This document shows, one piece after another, positions 35,880 to 45,666 of a DNA stretch of 64,000 nt. The stretch lies in NCBI RefSeq assembly GCF_001314325.1, contig NZ_CP009429.1, positions 62,501 to 126,500 of the forward strand, given 5' to 3'. Both the position numbers and the translations under genes were made by a program. Numbering within the stretch: the first letter of the stretch is position 1; every line of letters starts with the position of its first letter. The DNA comes from Sphingopyxis macrogoltabida (lineage in GTDB: Bacteria > Pseudomonadota > Alphaproteobacteria > Sphingomonadales > Sphingomonadaceae). The notes beneath the pieces are model-generated. The model worked only from the letters and a program-made list of their open reading frames with translations. It searched no databases and was not told where the DNA came from.

Positions 35880-36443
35880 ATGGCGGGGATTTCACGAACG
35901 GGCTGGCTGGTCGCGGCGGCGCTGCTAACGCTGTTCACCGCCATATTGTTCGCGATGGGACGCCCGCCGATCTGTCCGTGCGGCACCGTCAGCCTGTGGC
36001 ATGGCGTCGTCCAGTCGAACCAGAACAGCCAGCAGATTTCGGACTGGTACAGTTTCAGCCATGTCATCCACGGCTTCATCTTCTACGGCCTGTCGCGCTG
36101 GCTGATCCCGCGCCGGCCGCTGTGGGTGGCGCTGGCGCTGGCGATCGGGATCGAGGGCGCGTGGGAAATCCTCGAAAATTCCAGCATCATCATCGACCGC
36201 TATCGCGAGGTGACGATGGCCTATGGCTACGCCGGCGATTCGATCCTCAATTCGGTCAGCGACACGCTGTTCATGATGCTCGGCTTCCTCGCCGCGAGCC
36301 GGATGCGCTGGTGGGCGACGCTAGGCCTCGCGATCGTCTTCGAACTGTTCACGCTGTGGGCGATCCGCGACAATCTGACGCTCAACGTGCTGATGCTCGT
36401 CTCGCCGGTCGAGGCGATCAAGGAGTGGCAGGCGGGCGGCTGA
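35880..36443 (+). CDS. DUF2585 (UPF0314) family membrane protein
   Basis: 187 residues from ATG 35880 (GGAAGGACAGCGCGG upstream). There are five hydrophobic segments. The invariant stretch of the family is clear: RPPICPCGTVSLWHG (about 23-37), then SNQNSQQISDWYSFSHVIHGFIFYG (about 40-64) and EGAWEILENSSIIIDRYRE (about 83-101). These polar residues inside helices (Trp, Glu, Asn, His) recall a VanZ-like membrane enzyme, but no function is established. It is restricted, as far as I know, to alphaproteobacteria. Confidence 0.9.
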   Translation: MAGISRTGWLVAAALLTLFTAILFAMGRPPICPCGTVSLWHGVVQSNQNSQQISDWYSFSHVIHGFIFYGLSRWLIPRRPLWVALALAIGIEGAWEILENSSIIIDRYREVTMAYGYAGDSILNSVSDTLFMMLGFLAASRMRWWATLGLAIVFELFTLWAIRDNLTLNVLMLVSPVEAIKEWQAGG

Positions 36444-36446
36444 CCG

Positions 36447-36815
36447 TCAGTGGAGCGCCGCGCTGCGTCCGTTGGCATCGAGCGGGATGGCGGGCGGCAG
36501 GGCATCGCCGATCGTCTCGCCATCGGTCGGCTCATTTGTGATCCCCGCATAGGGATCGACGACCCCGGCATTGCCCAGCGCAGCGTCCATCGCATGCGCT
36601 TCCTCGGCTGCCTTGCGCGCTTCGGCGCGTTCGGCCCATTTCTTGGTGAGATAGCCCGCCGCAACCGTCGCCGCGAGCACCGCATAGCGCTGCGGGAACA
36701 GGCGCCGCGCCGCGAACAGCGTGCCCGCGCCGATCACTGCACCGGCGATGCCATGATTGCCTTTCTGGCGGCCGATCGCGCTACCGAGCATCCCGCCGAT
36801 GATCCGTCCCATCAT
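36447..36815 (-). CDS. Hypothetical small membrane protein
   Basis: 122 residues. Glycine-rich hydrophobic segments at about 1-35 (GRIIGGMLGSAIGRQ... GIAGAVIGAGTLFAARRL) resemble glycine-zipper membrane proteins. A third segment (about 44-56) is followed by a charged Ala/Glu helix and a Pro-rich tail (DPYAGITNEPTDGETIGDALPPA). It lies 21 bp after fumC on the same strand and may be the last gene of the sspB-fumC operon. No family recognised. Confidence 0.7.
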   Translation of the reverse strand: MMGRIIGGMLGSAIGRQKGNHGIAGAVIGAGTLFAARRLFPQRYAVLAATVAAGYLTKKWAERAEARKAAEEAHAMDAALGNAGVVDPYAGITNEPTDGETIGDALPPAIPLDANGRSAALH

Positions 36816-36836
36816 CTCGTCTCTCCTTCTCTCCTA

Positions 36837-38258
36837 TCAATCCGCAGGATCGGCACCGGTTCCCTGGTTTTCCGGCCCCAGCATTGTCCGCGGATCGACG
36901 ACCCGGTCAAAGGTTTCGGCGTCGACATAGCCAAGGTCAAGCGCCGCTTCTTTCAGCGTGCTGCCCGTTTCATGCGCATGTTTGGCGATCTTCGCCGCCT
37001 TGTCGTACCCGATCTCGGGCGCGAGCGCGGTGACGAGCATCAGCGAGCGGTTCATGAGGTCGTCGATACGGGCGCGATTGGGCTCGATCCCGACGACGCA
37101 ATGTTCGGTGAACCCCGCCATGCCGATAGCGAGCAGTTCGATCGAGCGCAGCACGTTCGATCCGATCAGCGGTTTGAAGACATTGAGTTCGAGATGGCCC
37201 TGCAGCCCGCCGACGGTGACCGCCTGATGATTGCCGATCACCTGCGCCGCGACCATCGTCAGCATTTCGCACTGGGTCGGGTTGACCTTGCCCGGCATGA
37301 TCGAGCTGCCGGGTTCGTTGGCGGGGAGGTCGAGTTCGCCGAGCCCCGCGCGTGGCCCCGAACCGAGCAGGCGGATGTCGTTGGCGATCTTGGTCAGCGC
37401 AACCGCCAGCGTATTCAGCGCGCCCGAGAAGAAGACGAGCCCGTCGTTCGACGCCAGCGCCTCGAACTTGCTCTCCGCGGGTTCGAAGGCGATTCCCGTG
37501 CTGCGCGACAGTTCCGCCGCGATCGCGACGTCGAAACCGGCGGGAGCGTTGAGCCCGGTGCCGACCGCGGTGCCGCCCTGCGCTAGCTTGCAGATATTGT
37601 GCGTCAGCGCGCTTTCGATCCGGGCGCGGCACGCGACGAGCTGCGCCACATAGCCCGAAAACTCCTGCCCCAGCGTTAGCGGCGTCGCATCCTGCAAATG
37701 GGTGCGGCCGATCTTGACGATATCGGTCCACGCTTCGGCCTTGGCGGCGAGCGCATCGGTCAGTTCGGCGAGCGCCGGCAGCAGCCGCGCCGTCGTCTCG
37801 ACCGCGACTGCGACGTGGAGCGCGGTCGGGAAGCTGTCGTTCGACGACTGGCCCATGTTGACATGGTCGTTGGGGTGGACGGGTGACTTGCCGCCGCGTG
37901 TGCCGACGAGCTTTTCGTTGGCGATCCCGGCGATCACCTCGTTCGCGTTCATGTTCGACTGGGTGCCGCTTCCCGTCTGCCAGATGGCGAGCGGGAACTG
38001 GTCGTCATATCCGCCCGCGACCAGCGCATCCGCCGCGTCGGCGATCGCTTCGGCGACGCCGGCGTCGAGGCCGTGCGCGCGATTGACCCGCGCCGCGGCG
38101 CCCTTGATCCGTGCGAGCGCATGCACGATCGGCAGCGGCATGCGCTCGTGCGCGGGAAAGGCGAAATTGTGGCGGCTGCGTTCGGTCTGCGCGCCCCAAT
38201 AGGCATCTGCGGGAACCGCGATGTCGCCGATGCTGTCGCTCTCGGTTCGTGTGTTCAT
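36837..38258 (-). CDS. fumC: Class II fumarate hydratase
   Basis: 473 residues from ATG 38258. It catalyses reversible hydration of fumarate to malate in the TCA cycle; the iron-free, stable class. The catalytic Ser319 lies in the family signature [11 protein letters not shown], and [35 protein letters not shown] and [13 protein letters not shown] are all present. Its start overlaps the stop of the 104-residue membrane protein (ATGA), so it is translationally coupled to that gene and sspB. Confidence 0.97.
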   Translation of the reverse strand: MNTRTESDSIGDIAVPADAYWGAQTERSRHNFAFPAHERMPLPIVHALARIKGAAARVNRAHGLDAGVAEAIADAADALVAGGYDDQFPLAIWQTGSGTQSNMNANEVIAGIANEKLVGTRGGKSPVHPNDHVNMGQSSNDSFPTALHVAVAVETTARLLPALAELTDALAAKAEAWTDIVKIGRTHLQDATPLTLGQEFSGYVAQLVACRARIESALTHNICKLAQGGTAVGTGLNAPAGFDVAIAAELSRSTGIAFEPAESKFEALASNDGLVFFSGALNTLAVALTKIANDIRLLGSGPRAGLGELDLPANEPGSSIMPGKVNPTQCEMLTMVAAQVIGNHQAVTVGGLQGHLELNVFKPLIGSNVLRSIELLAIGMAGFTEHCVVGIEPNRARIDDLMNRSLMLVTALAPEIGYDKAAKIAKHAHETGSTLKEAALDLGYVDAETFDRVVDPRTMLGPENQGTGADPAD

Positions 38259-38569
38259 GTCACCAGCATCCTCGTCACCAGCACGCCGCCGGCCCAGATC
38301 ATCGCGACGATGCCGAGCAGTTGCCAATATCCGGTTTCGCCCACCCGGCGCCGCAACCATCCCGCAGCGAGCCAGGCGATCACGAGCGCCGGGGTCAGGA
38401 TCAGTACGGTGAAGCGGAGCAGCCCGTCGGCAATCTGTCCGCGCGGGAAATTGCTCTGCGTCAGTGCATAACCCTCGACCCCCCACCAGAAGGCGGCGGT
38501 CAGGACGAGCATCCCCGCGAGGGCCCAATATTGCCAGAAACGGCTGGGGGGCCAGGCTGGGCCGCCCAC
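38255..38569 (-). CDS. Small three-helix membrane protein between sspB and fumC
   Basis: 104 residues. Hydrophobic helices are at about 14-34, 50-70 and 82-102, separated by short basic loops ([13 protein letters not shown]). It starts 5 nt after the sspB stop and overlaps fumC by 4 nt (ATGA), which makes it almost certainly expressed. I do not recognise the family. Confidence 0.8.
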   Translation of the reverse strand: MGGPAWPPSRFWQYWALAGMLVLTAAFWWGVEGYALTQSNFPRGQIADGLLRFTVLILTPALVIAWLAAGWLRRRVGETGYWQLLGIVAMIWAGGVLVTRMLVT

Positions 38570-38573
38570 GCGC

Positions 38574-39056
38574 TCAGCGCTTCTTGCCGAAATCCACCGT
38601 CACGACGTTCGATCCGTCCTCGGTCGTAACCTCGGGCCGGTCGTTGTCGGCTTCGTCATGCGGTTCGGGTTCGGCCATATCGTCGTCGCTGACCTGGAAC
38701 TGCAGCCCGAAATCGACCGACGGATCGACGAACGCGGTGATCGCCGCATAGGGAATGACGAGGATCGACGGCGTCTGGTTGAACGACAGGCCGACGCTGA
38801 AATGATCGTCGGCCACCTTCAGGTCCCAGAAACGGTTCTGGAGGACGATCGTCATCTCGTCGGGGAATTTGGCGATCAGATGCGCCGGAATGTCGACGCC
38901 GGGCGCCTGCGTCTTGAAGGTGATATAGAAATGATGCTCGCCGGGCAGACTGTCATGCCCCTCGATCTGGCTCAGCACGCGGCCGACCACGGCGCGCAGC
39001 GCATCCTGCACGATTTCGTCATAGGGAATCAGGCTGTCGCGGACGTCGTCACTCAT
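38574..39056 (-). CDS. sspB: SspB-family ClpXP adaptor (alphaproteobacterial type)
   Basis: 160 residues. SspB delivers ssrA-tagged and other substrates to the ClpXP protease. The folded domain covers about 10-120 (YDEIVQDALRAVVGRVL..., HHFYITFKTQAPGVDIPAHLIAKFPDEMTIVLQNRFWDL, FSVGLSFNQTPSILVIPYAAITAFVDPSVDFGLQF). A disordered acidic linker (EPEPHDEADNDRP) leads to a C-terminal VVTVDFGKKR that fits the ClpX-docking tail. It is first in the operon with a membrane protein and fumC, and divergent from hisB. Confidence 0.93.
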   Translation of the reverse strand: MSDDVRDSLIPYDEIVQDALRAVVGRVLSQIEGHDSLPGEHHFYITFKTQAPGVDIPAHLIAKFPDEMTIVLQNRFWDLKVADDHFSVGLSFNQTPSILVIPYAAITAFVDPSVDFGLQFQVSDDDMAEPEPHDEADNDRPEVTTEDGSNVVTVDFGKKR

Positions 39057-39143
39057 GGCGAAGGGGGATGAACGGGCCGCGCGTGCCGGTCAAGGGGGGA
39101 GAGTCACCTTGCATGGCGAAAAGTCGCTGCTATGGGGCGTCTC

Positions 39144-39731
39144 ATGCGTACCGCCACTGTCCAGCGCACGACCAAGGAAACGGATATCGCGATTTCCGTC
39201 AATCTCGACGGAACGGGCGATTATTCGGTGTCCACCGGGATCGGTTTCCTCGACCATATGGTCGAGCAATTGTCGCGCCACTCGCTGATCGATATCTCGA
39301 TGCAGGTGAAGGGCGACCTGCATATCGACCAGCACCACACGGTCGAGGATTCGGCACTCGCGCTCGGCGAGGCAGTGGCGAAAGCGCTCGGCGACAAGCG
39401 TGGTATTGCGCGCTACGGCGAGGCGCATTCGCCGATGGACGAAACGCTGACGCGCTGCGTGCTCGACATTTCGGGACGCCCGCACTGCGTCTATAAATCG
39501 TCCTTCTCGCAGCCCCGGCTGGGGGAGATGGACACCGAGATGTTCCCGCACTGGTTCCACAGCTTCGCGCAGACCGCGGGCATCACGCTGCACATCGAGA
39601 TGCTCTACGGCGAGAACAACCATCACATCGCCGAAAGCATGTACAAGGCGCTCGCGCGCGCCCTGCGCCAGGCGGTCGAGATCGACCCGCGCAAGGGCGA
39701 TGCGATTCCCTCGACCAAGGGCGTCCTTTAA
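39144..39731 (+). CDS. hisB: Imidazoleglycerol-phosphate dehydratase
   Basis: 195 residues from ATG 39144; ATG 39132 would add four. It dehydrates IGP to imidazole-acetol phosphate in histidine synthesis. Two metal-binding His clusters are seen: [13 protein letters not shown] with [14 protein letters not shown], and [38 protein letters not shown]. It is the monofunctional enzyme (no phosphatase domain). The order hisB-hisH-hisA-hisF with small gaps or overlaps shows one operon. Confidence 0.96.
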   Translation: MRTATVQRTTKETDIAISVNLDGTGDYSVSTGIGFLDHMVEQLSRHSLIDISMQVKGDLHIDQHHTVEDSALALGEAVAKALGDKRGIARYGEAHSPMDETLTRCVLDISGRPHCVYKSSFSQPRLGEMDTEMFPHWFHSFAQTAGITLHIEMLYGENNHHIAESMYKALARALRQAVEIDPRKGDAIPSTKGVL

Positions 39732-39740
39732 GGGCTTTCC

Positions 39741-40397
39741 ATGAGCGCCGTCGCCCTCATCGATTATGGCGCGGGCAATCTCCGCTCGGTGCACAATGCG
39801 CTCGTCGCGGCGGGCGCGGAGAATGTCGCCGTCACCGCCGACCCCGACGTCGTGTCGAAGGCCGACCGGATCGTGTTGCCGGGTGTCGGCGCCTTTGCCG
39901 CCTGCATGAACGGCCTGTCGGCAATCGACGGGCTGGTCGAGGCGCTGGAGCGGCGGGTACGCGGTGAGGGCGCCCCCTTCCTCGGCATTTGCGTCGGCAT
40001 GCAATTGCTTGCCGACGCGGGCGAGGAGCATGGACGGCACAAGGGGCTCGGCTGGATCGGCGGCACGGTGCGTCGTTTCGAAGAGGGCTTCGGATATCGT
40101 TTTCCGCATATGGGCTGGAATGACGTCGTTCCGTTTGACGGGAAGTCGGGAAAATTGGCGGTCGAGGAGCGGGCGGGGCAATGTCACCCGGTCCTTGCGC
40201 CGGGCGAAGCCTATTTCCTCCACGGCTATTACTTCGAAGCGGCACGGCCGAGCGAGGTCTTGGCCATCAGTGACCATAGCGTAATGTTCGCTGCGGCGGT
40301 CGGCCGCGACAACATCCTAGGCGTCCAGTTCCACCCCGAAAAAAGCCAGGCCTATGGTCTCGCAACCCTCGAAAGATTCCTCGCATGGCGCCCCTGA
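39741..40397 (+). CDS. hisH: Imidazole glycerol phosphate synthase, glutaminase subunit
   Basis: 218 residues. It supplies ammonia to HisF. Class I glutamine amidotransferase triad: Cys84 in [11 protein letters not shown], His198 and Glu200 in [10 protein letters not shown]. Oxyanion strand [11 protein letters not shown] at about 42-52. It begins 9 nt after hisB and overlaps hisA by 13 nt. Confidence 0.96.
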   Translation: MSAVALIDYGAGNLRSVHNALVAAGAENVAVTADPDVVSKADRIVLPGVGAFAACMNGLSAIDGLVEALERRVRGEGAPFLGICVGMQLLADAGEEHGRHKGLGWIGGTVRRFEEGFGYRFPHMGWNDVVPFDGKSGKLAVEERAGQCHPVLAPGEAYFLHGYYFEAARPSEVLAISDHSVMFAAAVGRDNILGVQFHPEKSQAYGLATLERFLAWRP

Positions 40398-41119
40398 TCC
40401 TCTTCCCCGCGATCGACCTCAAGGGCGGGCAGGTGGTGCGGCTCGCCGAGGGCGATATGGCGCGCGCGACCGTCTATGGCGACGATCCGGCGGCGCAGGC
40501 GCGGCTGTTTGCCGACGCGGGCGCGTCGCACCTGCATGTCGTCGACCTCGACGGCGCCTTCGCGGGCGCGAGCGTCAACGGTGCGGCGGTTGAGAGCATC
40601 ATTGCTGCCTTTCCGGGCAAGGTGCAGGTCGGCGGCGGTATCCGTAATCGGGCAGGCGTCGATCGCTGGCTCGCGCTCGGCGTCGAACGCGTCATCATCG
40701 GCACCGCCGCGCTGAAGGACCCCGAATTCGTGAAGTCCGCCGCGCGCGACCTTCCGGGCCGCATCGTCGTCGGCGTCGACGCGCGCGACGGCATGGTCGC
40801 GACCGAGGGCTGGGCCGATGTGTCCGACGTGCGTGTCGAAGATCTCGCGCGCCGTTTCGAAGATGCCGGGGTCGCCGCGCTGCTGTTCACCGACGTCGGC
40901 CGCGACGGCCTGCTCAAGGGCTGCAACGTCGAGGCGACGGTCGCACTGGCGCAGGCGGTCGCCATTCCGGTGATCGCGAGCGGCGGAGTTGCCGATATCG
41001 GCGATATCCATGCGCTGCGTCCGCATGTCGCGAACGGGATCGAGGGCGTGATTACCGGGCGCGCGCTGTACGACGGCCGGCTCGATCTCGCCGAAGCGAT
41101 CGCGGCGGGGGCAGTGTGA
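40385..41119 (+). CDS. hisA: Phosphoribosylformimino-5-aminoimidazole carboxamide ribotide isomerase
   Basis: 244 residues. A TIM-barrel isomerase performing the Amadori rearrangement of ProFAR to PRFAR. The catalytic Asp pair is Asp11 ([10 protein letters not shown]) and Asp132 ([11 protein letters not shown]). The phosphate-binding motifs QVGGGIRN and [10 protein letters not shown] are intact. It overlaps hisH by 13 nt and hisF by 4 nt, so translation is coupled. Confidence 0.96.
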   Translation: MAPLILFPAIDLKGGQVVRLAEGDMARATVYGDDPAAQARLFADAGASHLHVVDLDGAFAGASVNGAAVESIIAAFPGKVQVGGGIRNRAGVDRWLALGVERVIIGTAALKDPEFVKSAARDLPGRIVVGVDARDGMVATEGWADVSDVRVEDLARRFEDAGVAALLFTDVGRDGLLKGCNVEATVALAQAVAIPVIASGGVADIGDIHALRPHVANGIEGVITGRALYDGRLDLAEAIAAGAV

Positions 41120-41880
41120 CCGTCCGCGTCCGCGTCATTCCCTGTCTCGACGTCGCCGACGGCCGCGTCGTCAAGGGCGTCAACTTCGTCGACCTGCGCG
41201 ATGCCGGCGATCCGGTCGAGGCGGCGCGCGCCTATGACGCGGCGGGGGCCGACGAGCTGTGCTTCCTCGATATTTCGGCAAGCCATGAAGGGCGCGGGAC
41301 CTTGCTCGAGATGGTCGGTCGCACCGCCGAGGTCTGCTTCATGCCGCTGACCGTCGGCGGCGGGGTGCGCAGCGCCGACGATGCGCGGGCGCTGCTGCTG
41401 GCGGGCGCCGACAAGGTTGCGGTGAACAGCGCCGCAGTTGCGCGGCCCGAGCTCGTCGCCGACATCGCCGACCGCTTCGGCAGCCAGTGCGCTGTCGGCA
41501 GCATCGACGCGCGCCGGGTCGAAGACGGCCGGTGGGAGATTTTCACCCATGGCGGCCGCAAGCCGACCGGCATCGACGCGCTGGACCATGCCGTCCGCCT
41601 CGCCGAACTCGGCGCGGGCGAACTGCTCGTCACCAGCATGGACCGCGACGGCACCAAGGACGGCTATGATCTCGCGCTCGTCCGCGCGATTGCCGACGCG
41701 GTCAGCGTGCCGGTGATCGCCTCGGGCGGTGTCGGCAGTCTCGACCATCTGGTCGCGGGGGTCGTCGAAGGCGGGGCGAGTGCGGTGCTTGCCGCGAGCA
41801 TCTTCCATTTCGGCGAGGCGACGATCGCCGAGGCGCACGCGCGGCTTGCCGCTGCCGGATTGCCCGTTCGCGTACATTAA
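41116..41880 (+). CDS. hisF: Imidazole glycerol phosphate synthase, cyclase subunit
   Basis: 254 residues from a GTG at 41116 overlapping the hisA stop (GTGA). It produces IGP and AICAR from PRFAR and ammonia. Catalytic Asp12 ([18 protein letters not shown]) and Asp131 (VGSIDARR) are present, with [29 protein letters not shown]. The gene usually following in alphaproteobacteria, hisE, is absent; a calcium/proton exchanger starts 50 bp later. Confidence 0.97.
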   Translation: MTVRVRVIPCLDVADGRVVKGVNFVDLRDAGDPVEAARAYDAAGADELCFLDISASHEGRGTLLEMVGRTAEVCFMPLTVGGGVRSADDARALLLAGADKVAVNSAAVARPELVADIADRFGSQCAVGSIDARRVEDGRWEIFTHGGRKPTGIDALDHAVRLAELGAGELLVTSMDRDGTKDGYDLALVRAIADAVSVPVIASGGVGSLDHLVAGVVEGGASAVLAASIFHFGEATIAEAHARLAAAGLPVRVH

Positions 41881-41930
41881 TTGCGTAGCCGGGGGTAGTC
41901 AGCGGGGGAGGGGGCTGCAATAGAAGTCCC

Positions 41931-43025
41931 ATGACCTCGAAACTCCGCCTCGCCGACCGCACCAACGACCTCTTTCCGATCCTCGGCTTTCTCGCTGCGA
42001 TGGCGAGTTTCGGCATGGGGCTCAATCCGTGGATGGTCGCGATCATCCTGATGGGTGCGGTCGTCGCCGCGGTCCACCATGCCGAGGTGATCGCGCACCG
42101 CGTCGGTGAGCCGTTCGGGACGCTGATCCTCGCGCTCGCGGTGACGGTGATCGAGGTCGGACTGATCCTCACCCTCATGCAGGCCGAACCCGAAAAGGCA
42201 CAGACGCTGGCCCGCGACACGGTGTTCGCGGCGGTCATGGTGATCCTCAACCTCCTGATGGGGCTGTGTCTGCTCAGTGGTGCGATCCGCCACCATGAAC
42301 AACGCTTCCAACGCACCGGAATCGGCGCGGCGCTGGCGACGTTGACCGTGCTCACCGTCGTTACGCTGGTCCTCCCCAATTTCACGTCGAGCGTGCCGGG
42401 TCCTTTCTATTCGGCGACGCAACTCGGCTTCGTCGCGGCGGTGTCGCTCATTCTCTACGGCACCTTCGCGCTGGTGCAGACGGTCCGCCACCGCGATTAT
42501 TTCCTTCCCGAAGCCGACGCCGACGTCGATGGCGACGGCGAGCCCGACACCCATGCCGCACCCCCGACGATGCAGCGTACCGCGATGTCGGGCGCGCTGC
42601 TGCTCGCCAGCCTGTTCGCGGTCGTCCTGCTCGCCAAGAATTTGTCGCCCGTCATGGGCGCGCTGCTCGCCGACTGGGGCGCGCCGCCGGCGGTGCTCGG
42701 CGTGCTGATCGCGGCGCTGATCCTTGCGCCGGAGGGCTTGGCAGCCGTGCGCGCGGCGAAGGCCGACCGGCTCCAGACCAGCCTCAATCTCGCGCTCGGC
42801 TCGGCGCTTGCGACCATCGGTCTGACCATTCCGGCAGTCGCGATATTGTCGATTGTTACCGACTTGCCGATCAGTCTCGGACTCGACGCCAAGTCGGCGG
42901 TGCTGCTGTTCCTGTCACTGATCGTTGCGTCGCAGACGCTGGCGAACGGCCGCACCACCGTGCTGCAGGGGGTGATCCACCTGATGCTGTTCGCAATCTA
43001 CCTGTTCACGACATTCGTGCCGTAA
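41931..43025 (+). CDS. ChaA-type calcium/proton (sodium/proton) antiporter
   Basis: 364 residues with about 11 membrane segments in two homologous halves. The alpha-repeat Glu motifs are VTVIEVGLIL (first half) and LAPEGLAAVRAAKAD (second half), each with the acidic residue that binds cation in CaCA exchangers. A short acidic loop between halves (EADADVDGDGEPDTH) may sense cation. It would export Ca2+ or Na+ in exchange for protons. Fifty bp after hisF with AGCGGGGGAGGGGG before it; probably separate from the histidine operon in function. Confidence 0.9.
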   Translation: MTSKLRLADRTNDLFPILGFLAAMASFGMGLNPWMVAIILMGAVVAAVHHAEVIAHRVGEPFGTLILALAVTVIEVGLILTLMQAEPEKAQTLARDTVFAAVMVILNLLMGLCLLSGAIRHHEQRFQRTGIGAALATLTVLTVVTLVLPNFTSSVPGPFYSATQLGFVAAVSLILYGTFALVQTVRHRDYFLPEADADVDGDGEPDTHAAPPTMQRTAMSGALLLASLFAVVLLAKNLSPVMGALLADWGAPPAVLGVLIAALILAPEGLAAVRAAKADRLQTSLNLALGSALATIGLTIPAVAILSIVTDLPISLGLDAKSAVLLFLSLIVASQTLANGRTTVLQGVIHLMLFAIYLFTTFVP

Positions 43026-43031
43026 GGCGGG

Positions 43032-44168
43032 TCACGTCTTGCGGACGAACACCGTTCCCGCCGAATAGCCCGCGCCGAACGAACAGATCAGCCCGGTGTC
43101 GCCCGCCGCCATATCCGCATGGTTGAGGTGGAAGGCAATGATCGATCCCGCGCTCGACGTGTTGCCATAGGTGTCGAGAACGGTCGGGCTTTCGTCCTCG
43201 CTCGCCTCGTGCCCCAGCACGCGATGCGCGATCAGGCGGTTCATGTTGGTGTTCGCCTGATGCAGCCATAGCCGCCGCATGTCGGCCCCCTCGAGGCCGA
43301 GCTTGCCCATTTCGGCGACGATCATGTCGGCGACCATCGGCACGACTTCCTTGAACACCTTGCGGCCTTCCTGGACGAAAAGCTTGTCGCTCTTCGGTCC
43401 CGACTGGTCGATGCCGCCATGGCCGCGGTTCAAAAAGCCGAAATTGTTGCGGATGTTGTTCGAAAAGACGGTCTTGAGCTTCGTGCCGAGGATGTCCCAA
43501 TGGCCTTCGGGTGCAATGTCCTTGTCCTCGACGAGGATCGCGGTCGCGACGTCGCCGAAGATGAAATGGCTGTCGCGGTCGCGCCAGTTGAGGTGCCCCG
43601 AACAGATTTCGGGGTTCACGACGAGGACGCTCTTCGCATGGCCGGCGCGGATATAGTCGGCGGCGGTCTGGATGCCGAAGGTCGCCGACGAGCAGGCGAC
43701 ATTCATGTCGAAACCGAAACCGTCGATGCCAAGCGCGTCCTGAATCTCGACCGCCATTGCGGGATACGGCCGCTGCATGTTCGACGCGGCGCACAGCACC
43801 GCGTCGACGTCGCCTGCGTCGCGCCCGGCGCGGGCGAGCGCGTCTCGGGCGGCGGCAACCCCGATTTCGGCGAGGAGCGACAGCTCGTCGTTCGGGCGTT
43901 CGGCGATGCGCGGCGCCATGTGCTGCGGGTCGAGGATGCCCGCCTTGTCGACGACGAAGCGAGAGCCGATGCCGCTCGCCTTCTCGATGAATTCAACACT
44001 CGATTCAGTCAGTTCGGCCATTTCGCCCGCGGCGATAGCGTCGGCATTTTCCCTATTGTGCAGCGCAACATACTGGTTAAAACTCGCGACAAGTTCTTCG
44101 TTGGAGATGCGTTCGGCGGGGGTGAAGAGGCCGGTTGCGGAAATGACCGGCTGCGGTGCGTGCGACAT
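43032..44168 (-). CDS. 3-oxoacyl-[acyl-carrier-protein] synthase III-like protein (FabH family)
   Basis: 378 residues from ATG 44168. A thiolase-fold condensing enzyme with Cys159 (DMNVACSSATFG), His303 (LWLHQANTNMN) and Asn336 (DTYGNTSSAGS), the full KAS III triad. The N-terminal insert (NQYVALHNRENADAIAAGEMAE) is longer than in housekeeping FabH, placing it near the group whose Pseudomonas member diverts medium-chain acyl-CoA from beta-oxidation to fatty acid synthesis. That role is from family memory. It is convergent with the exchanger gene and divergent from the unknown gene at 44358. Confidence 0.9.
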   Translation of the reverse strand: MSHAPQPVISATGLFTPAERISNEELVASFNQYVALHNRENADAIAAGEMAELTESSVEFIEKASGIGSRFVVDKAGILDPQHMAPRIAERPNDELSLLAEIGVAAARDALARAGRDAGDVDAVLCAASNMQRPYPAMAVEIQDALGIDGFGFDMNVACSSATFGIQTAADYIRAGHAKSVLVVNPEICSGHLNWRDRDSHFIFGDVATAILVEDKDIAPEGHWDILGTKLKTVFSNNIRNNFGFLNRGHGGIDQSGPKSDKLFVQEGRKVFKEVVPMVADMIVAEMGKLGLEGADMRRLWLHQANTNMNRLIAHRVLGHEASEDESPTVLDTYGNTSSAGSIIAFHLNHADMAAGDTGLICSFGAGYSAGTVFVRKT

Positions 44169-44264
44169 GGCAGTCCTGCGTGTTCTGTTTTTCGGGACAT
44201 GTTGATTAGGCCCGGTCGCGAGGACGCGCAACGCCCCTCGACCGGCTGAACAATCCCCGACGCC

Positions 44265-44287
44265 ATGGTTAACCCGCCACTAACCAT
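44265..44287. promoter_or_regulatory. CtrA-like inverted pair before the gene at 44358
   Basis: ATGGTTA (44265-44271) and TAACCAT (44281-44287) form a perfect 7-bp inverted repeat with a 9-nt spacer. The first, read on the minus strand with the next base, is the exact TTAACCAT octamer known from CtrA-controlled promoters. The second has CTAACCAT. A regulator-dimer site is plausible; the identity of the regulator is not proven. Confidence 0.4.
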
Positions 44288-44357
44288 TTTGGTGGCAGAC
44301 TGGCAGATGCAGGCCTCCGGGGGGATGGCTCCCCGGGCGCCGTGCGGGAGCATGACC

Positions 44358-44909
44358 ATGGCGACGCGTTCGGGACCGGCAGCGGGCGATCTGTCGATAT
44401 CGGAAATCAAGGAATTTGCGGGCTTTCCCGCGGCGACGCAGCGGTATATCCGCCGCTCGCTCGACATCGGGCTCGAACGCGACGACGCGATCGCGCGCTG
44501 GTCGCGCGATATGGTCGAGGAAACCGCGATCCGGGTCCAGGCGCGCGTCTACCAGCGCCTTGTCGATGTCCGCGCCCATATTCCCGACGACAGCGGGCTC
44601 GACGCGCTCGAACATTTCATGGCGCCGCTGATCGCGGTGTCGGCCTTCGACCTCGGGCAGGACCGGCTGCATGCCTTCGCGCCCTATCGTTTCCTCTACG
44701 AGCGGTTGCTCGGCGCGCATGCGCGGCCGTGGCTGCCGGGCGCCTTCTGCGCCGCGGCATCGCTGCCGCACCTGCACCCCGACAAGCGGAAACTGTTGTT
44801 GCAGTCGATCAGCGAGGCTGCGGCCACCGCGCCGGGCTGGTCGGCACGCGAGCCGAGTTTCTACCCCGAATGGGTCGACAAGATCGACGAGACCAAGCCG
44901 GCAAACTGA
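44358..44909 (+). CDS. Hypothetical protein
   Basis: 183 residues from the ATG at 44358, which has GGGAG 7 nt upstream; an ATG at 44352 is too close to it. It is soluble, mixed charge, with predicted helices throughout and no signal peptide. Features include SISEIKEFAGFPAATQRYIRRSLDIGLERDDAIARWSRDMVEETA, a stretch resembling a helix-turn-helix-like start but not a known family, and conserved-looking WLPGAFCAAASLPHLHPDKRK. It lies behind a CtrA-like site. Function unknown. Confidence 0.75.
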   Translation: MATRSGPAAGDLSISEIKEFAGFPAATQRYIRRSLDIGLERDDAIARWSRDMVEETAIRVQARVYQRLVDVRAHIPDDSGLDALEHFMAPLIAVSAFDLGQDRLHAFAPYRFLYERLLGAHARPWLPGAFCAAASLPHLHPDKRKLLLQSISEAAATAPGWSAREPSFYPEWVDKIDETKPAN

Positions 44910-44933
44910 GGGTCGGCGAATTGACGCCCGGCT

Positions 44934-45362
44934 TTAAAGCCCGCCGACACGCCCCGGCGCGCGCGCGCGGATGAAATTCTCGAGCGCGACGAACAGCATT
45001 TCGCGTGCGTCGCTGCCCAGCATTTCGGCGGTCAGCCAGTCGAAATGGACGCGGTCGCCACGCGACGATGCGCCGACCATCGCGGCGAGCAGCGCCTCGT
45101 CGAAGCTGACCCGCGGGCAGCAGGGCGGCGCGACGGCAAAGGGTTCGGGCCAGACATGGCCGATCGCCTCGACGACGAGGCGATAGCGCCGCGCCGCAAG
45201 GATATTGCCCCAGCGCCGTTCGAGTTCGGGCATCGGGTCGCGTTCGCTGCGGCGGCAGAGGATGCAATAGCGTAGCGCCAGGACGGCTTGCGCCGCTTCG
45301 ATGGAGAGGTCGCGCACCAGCGGCTGCTGCGTCAATTGGCGGATCAGCGTGCTGCTTTGCAT
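44934..45362 (-). CDS. Hypothetical protein with CxxC and CC motifs (possibly DUF6628)
   Basis: 142 residues, helical and soluble. Cys motifs YCILCRR (about 32-38) and PPCCPR (about 79-84) could bind a metal or an iron-sulfur cluster. I recall a sphingomonad protein family of this kind annotated as DUF6628 but cannot confirm it. A Fur-box-like site lies about 130 bp upstream (45493-45507), so iron control is possible. It is convergent with the unknown gene at 44358. Confidence 0.72.
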   Translation of the reverse strand: MQSSTLIRQLTQQPLVRDLSIEAAQAVLALRYCILCRRSERDPMPELERRWGNILAARRYRLVVEAIGHVWPEPFAVAPPCCPRVSFDEALLAAMVGASSRGDRVHFDWLTAEMLGSDAREMLFVALENFIRARAPGRVGGL

Positions 45363-45492
45363 GAGGTCTCTGTCTCCCGGCCCATGCAGTTCCTCATGTC
45401 CATTCCGCGTTGTTCGGGAAAAAGATGCCGGCCGCTTTGGTGCAGCTAGAAGTTGCAGCGGCCGGCAGGAGGGGACTGCCCGACTGTGCTAT

Positions 45493-45507
45493 TGAGAATT
45501 ATTCGCA
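45493..45507. promoter_or_regulatory. Fur-box-like site (7-1-7)
   Basis: TGAGAATTATTCGCA fits the alphaproteobacterial 7-1-7 pattern TGCGAAT-N-ATTCGCA with a single mismatch. It lies in a gene-poor region, about 130 bp upstream of the unknown protein at 44934-45362. Confidence 0.55.
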
Positions 45508-45666
45508 AATACAAGCGAAAAATGCGGTGTTGGAAAATCGCCTGTAAAACCGTGGTTTTCCACGCGTTCGCTGATCTTGCCAACGCCTTGATCAACGGCT
45601 TCAGCGATGAAGTGATGACAAGCCGACGAGCGTCCGTGGCTAGAGCGCGGCCATTCCTTATCGAAT

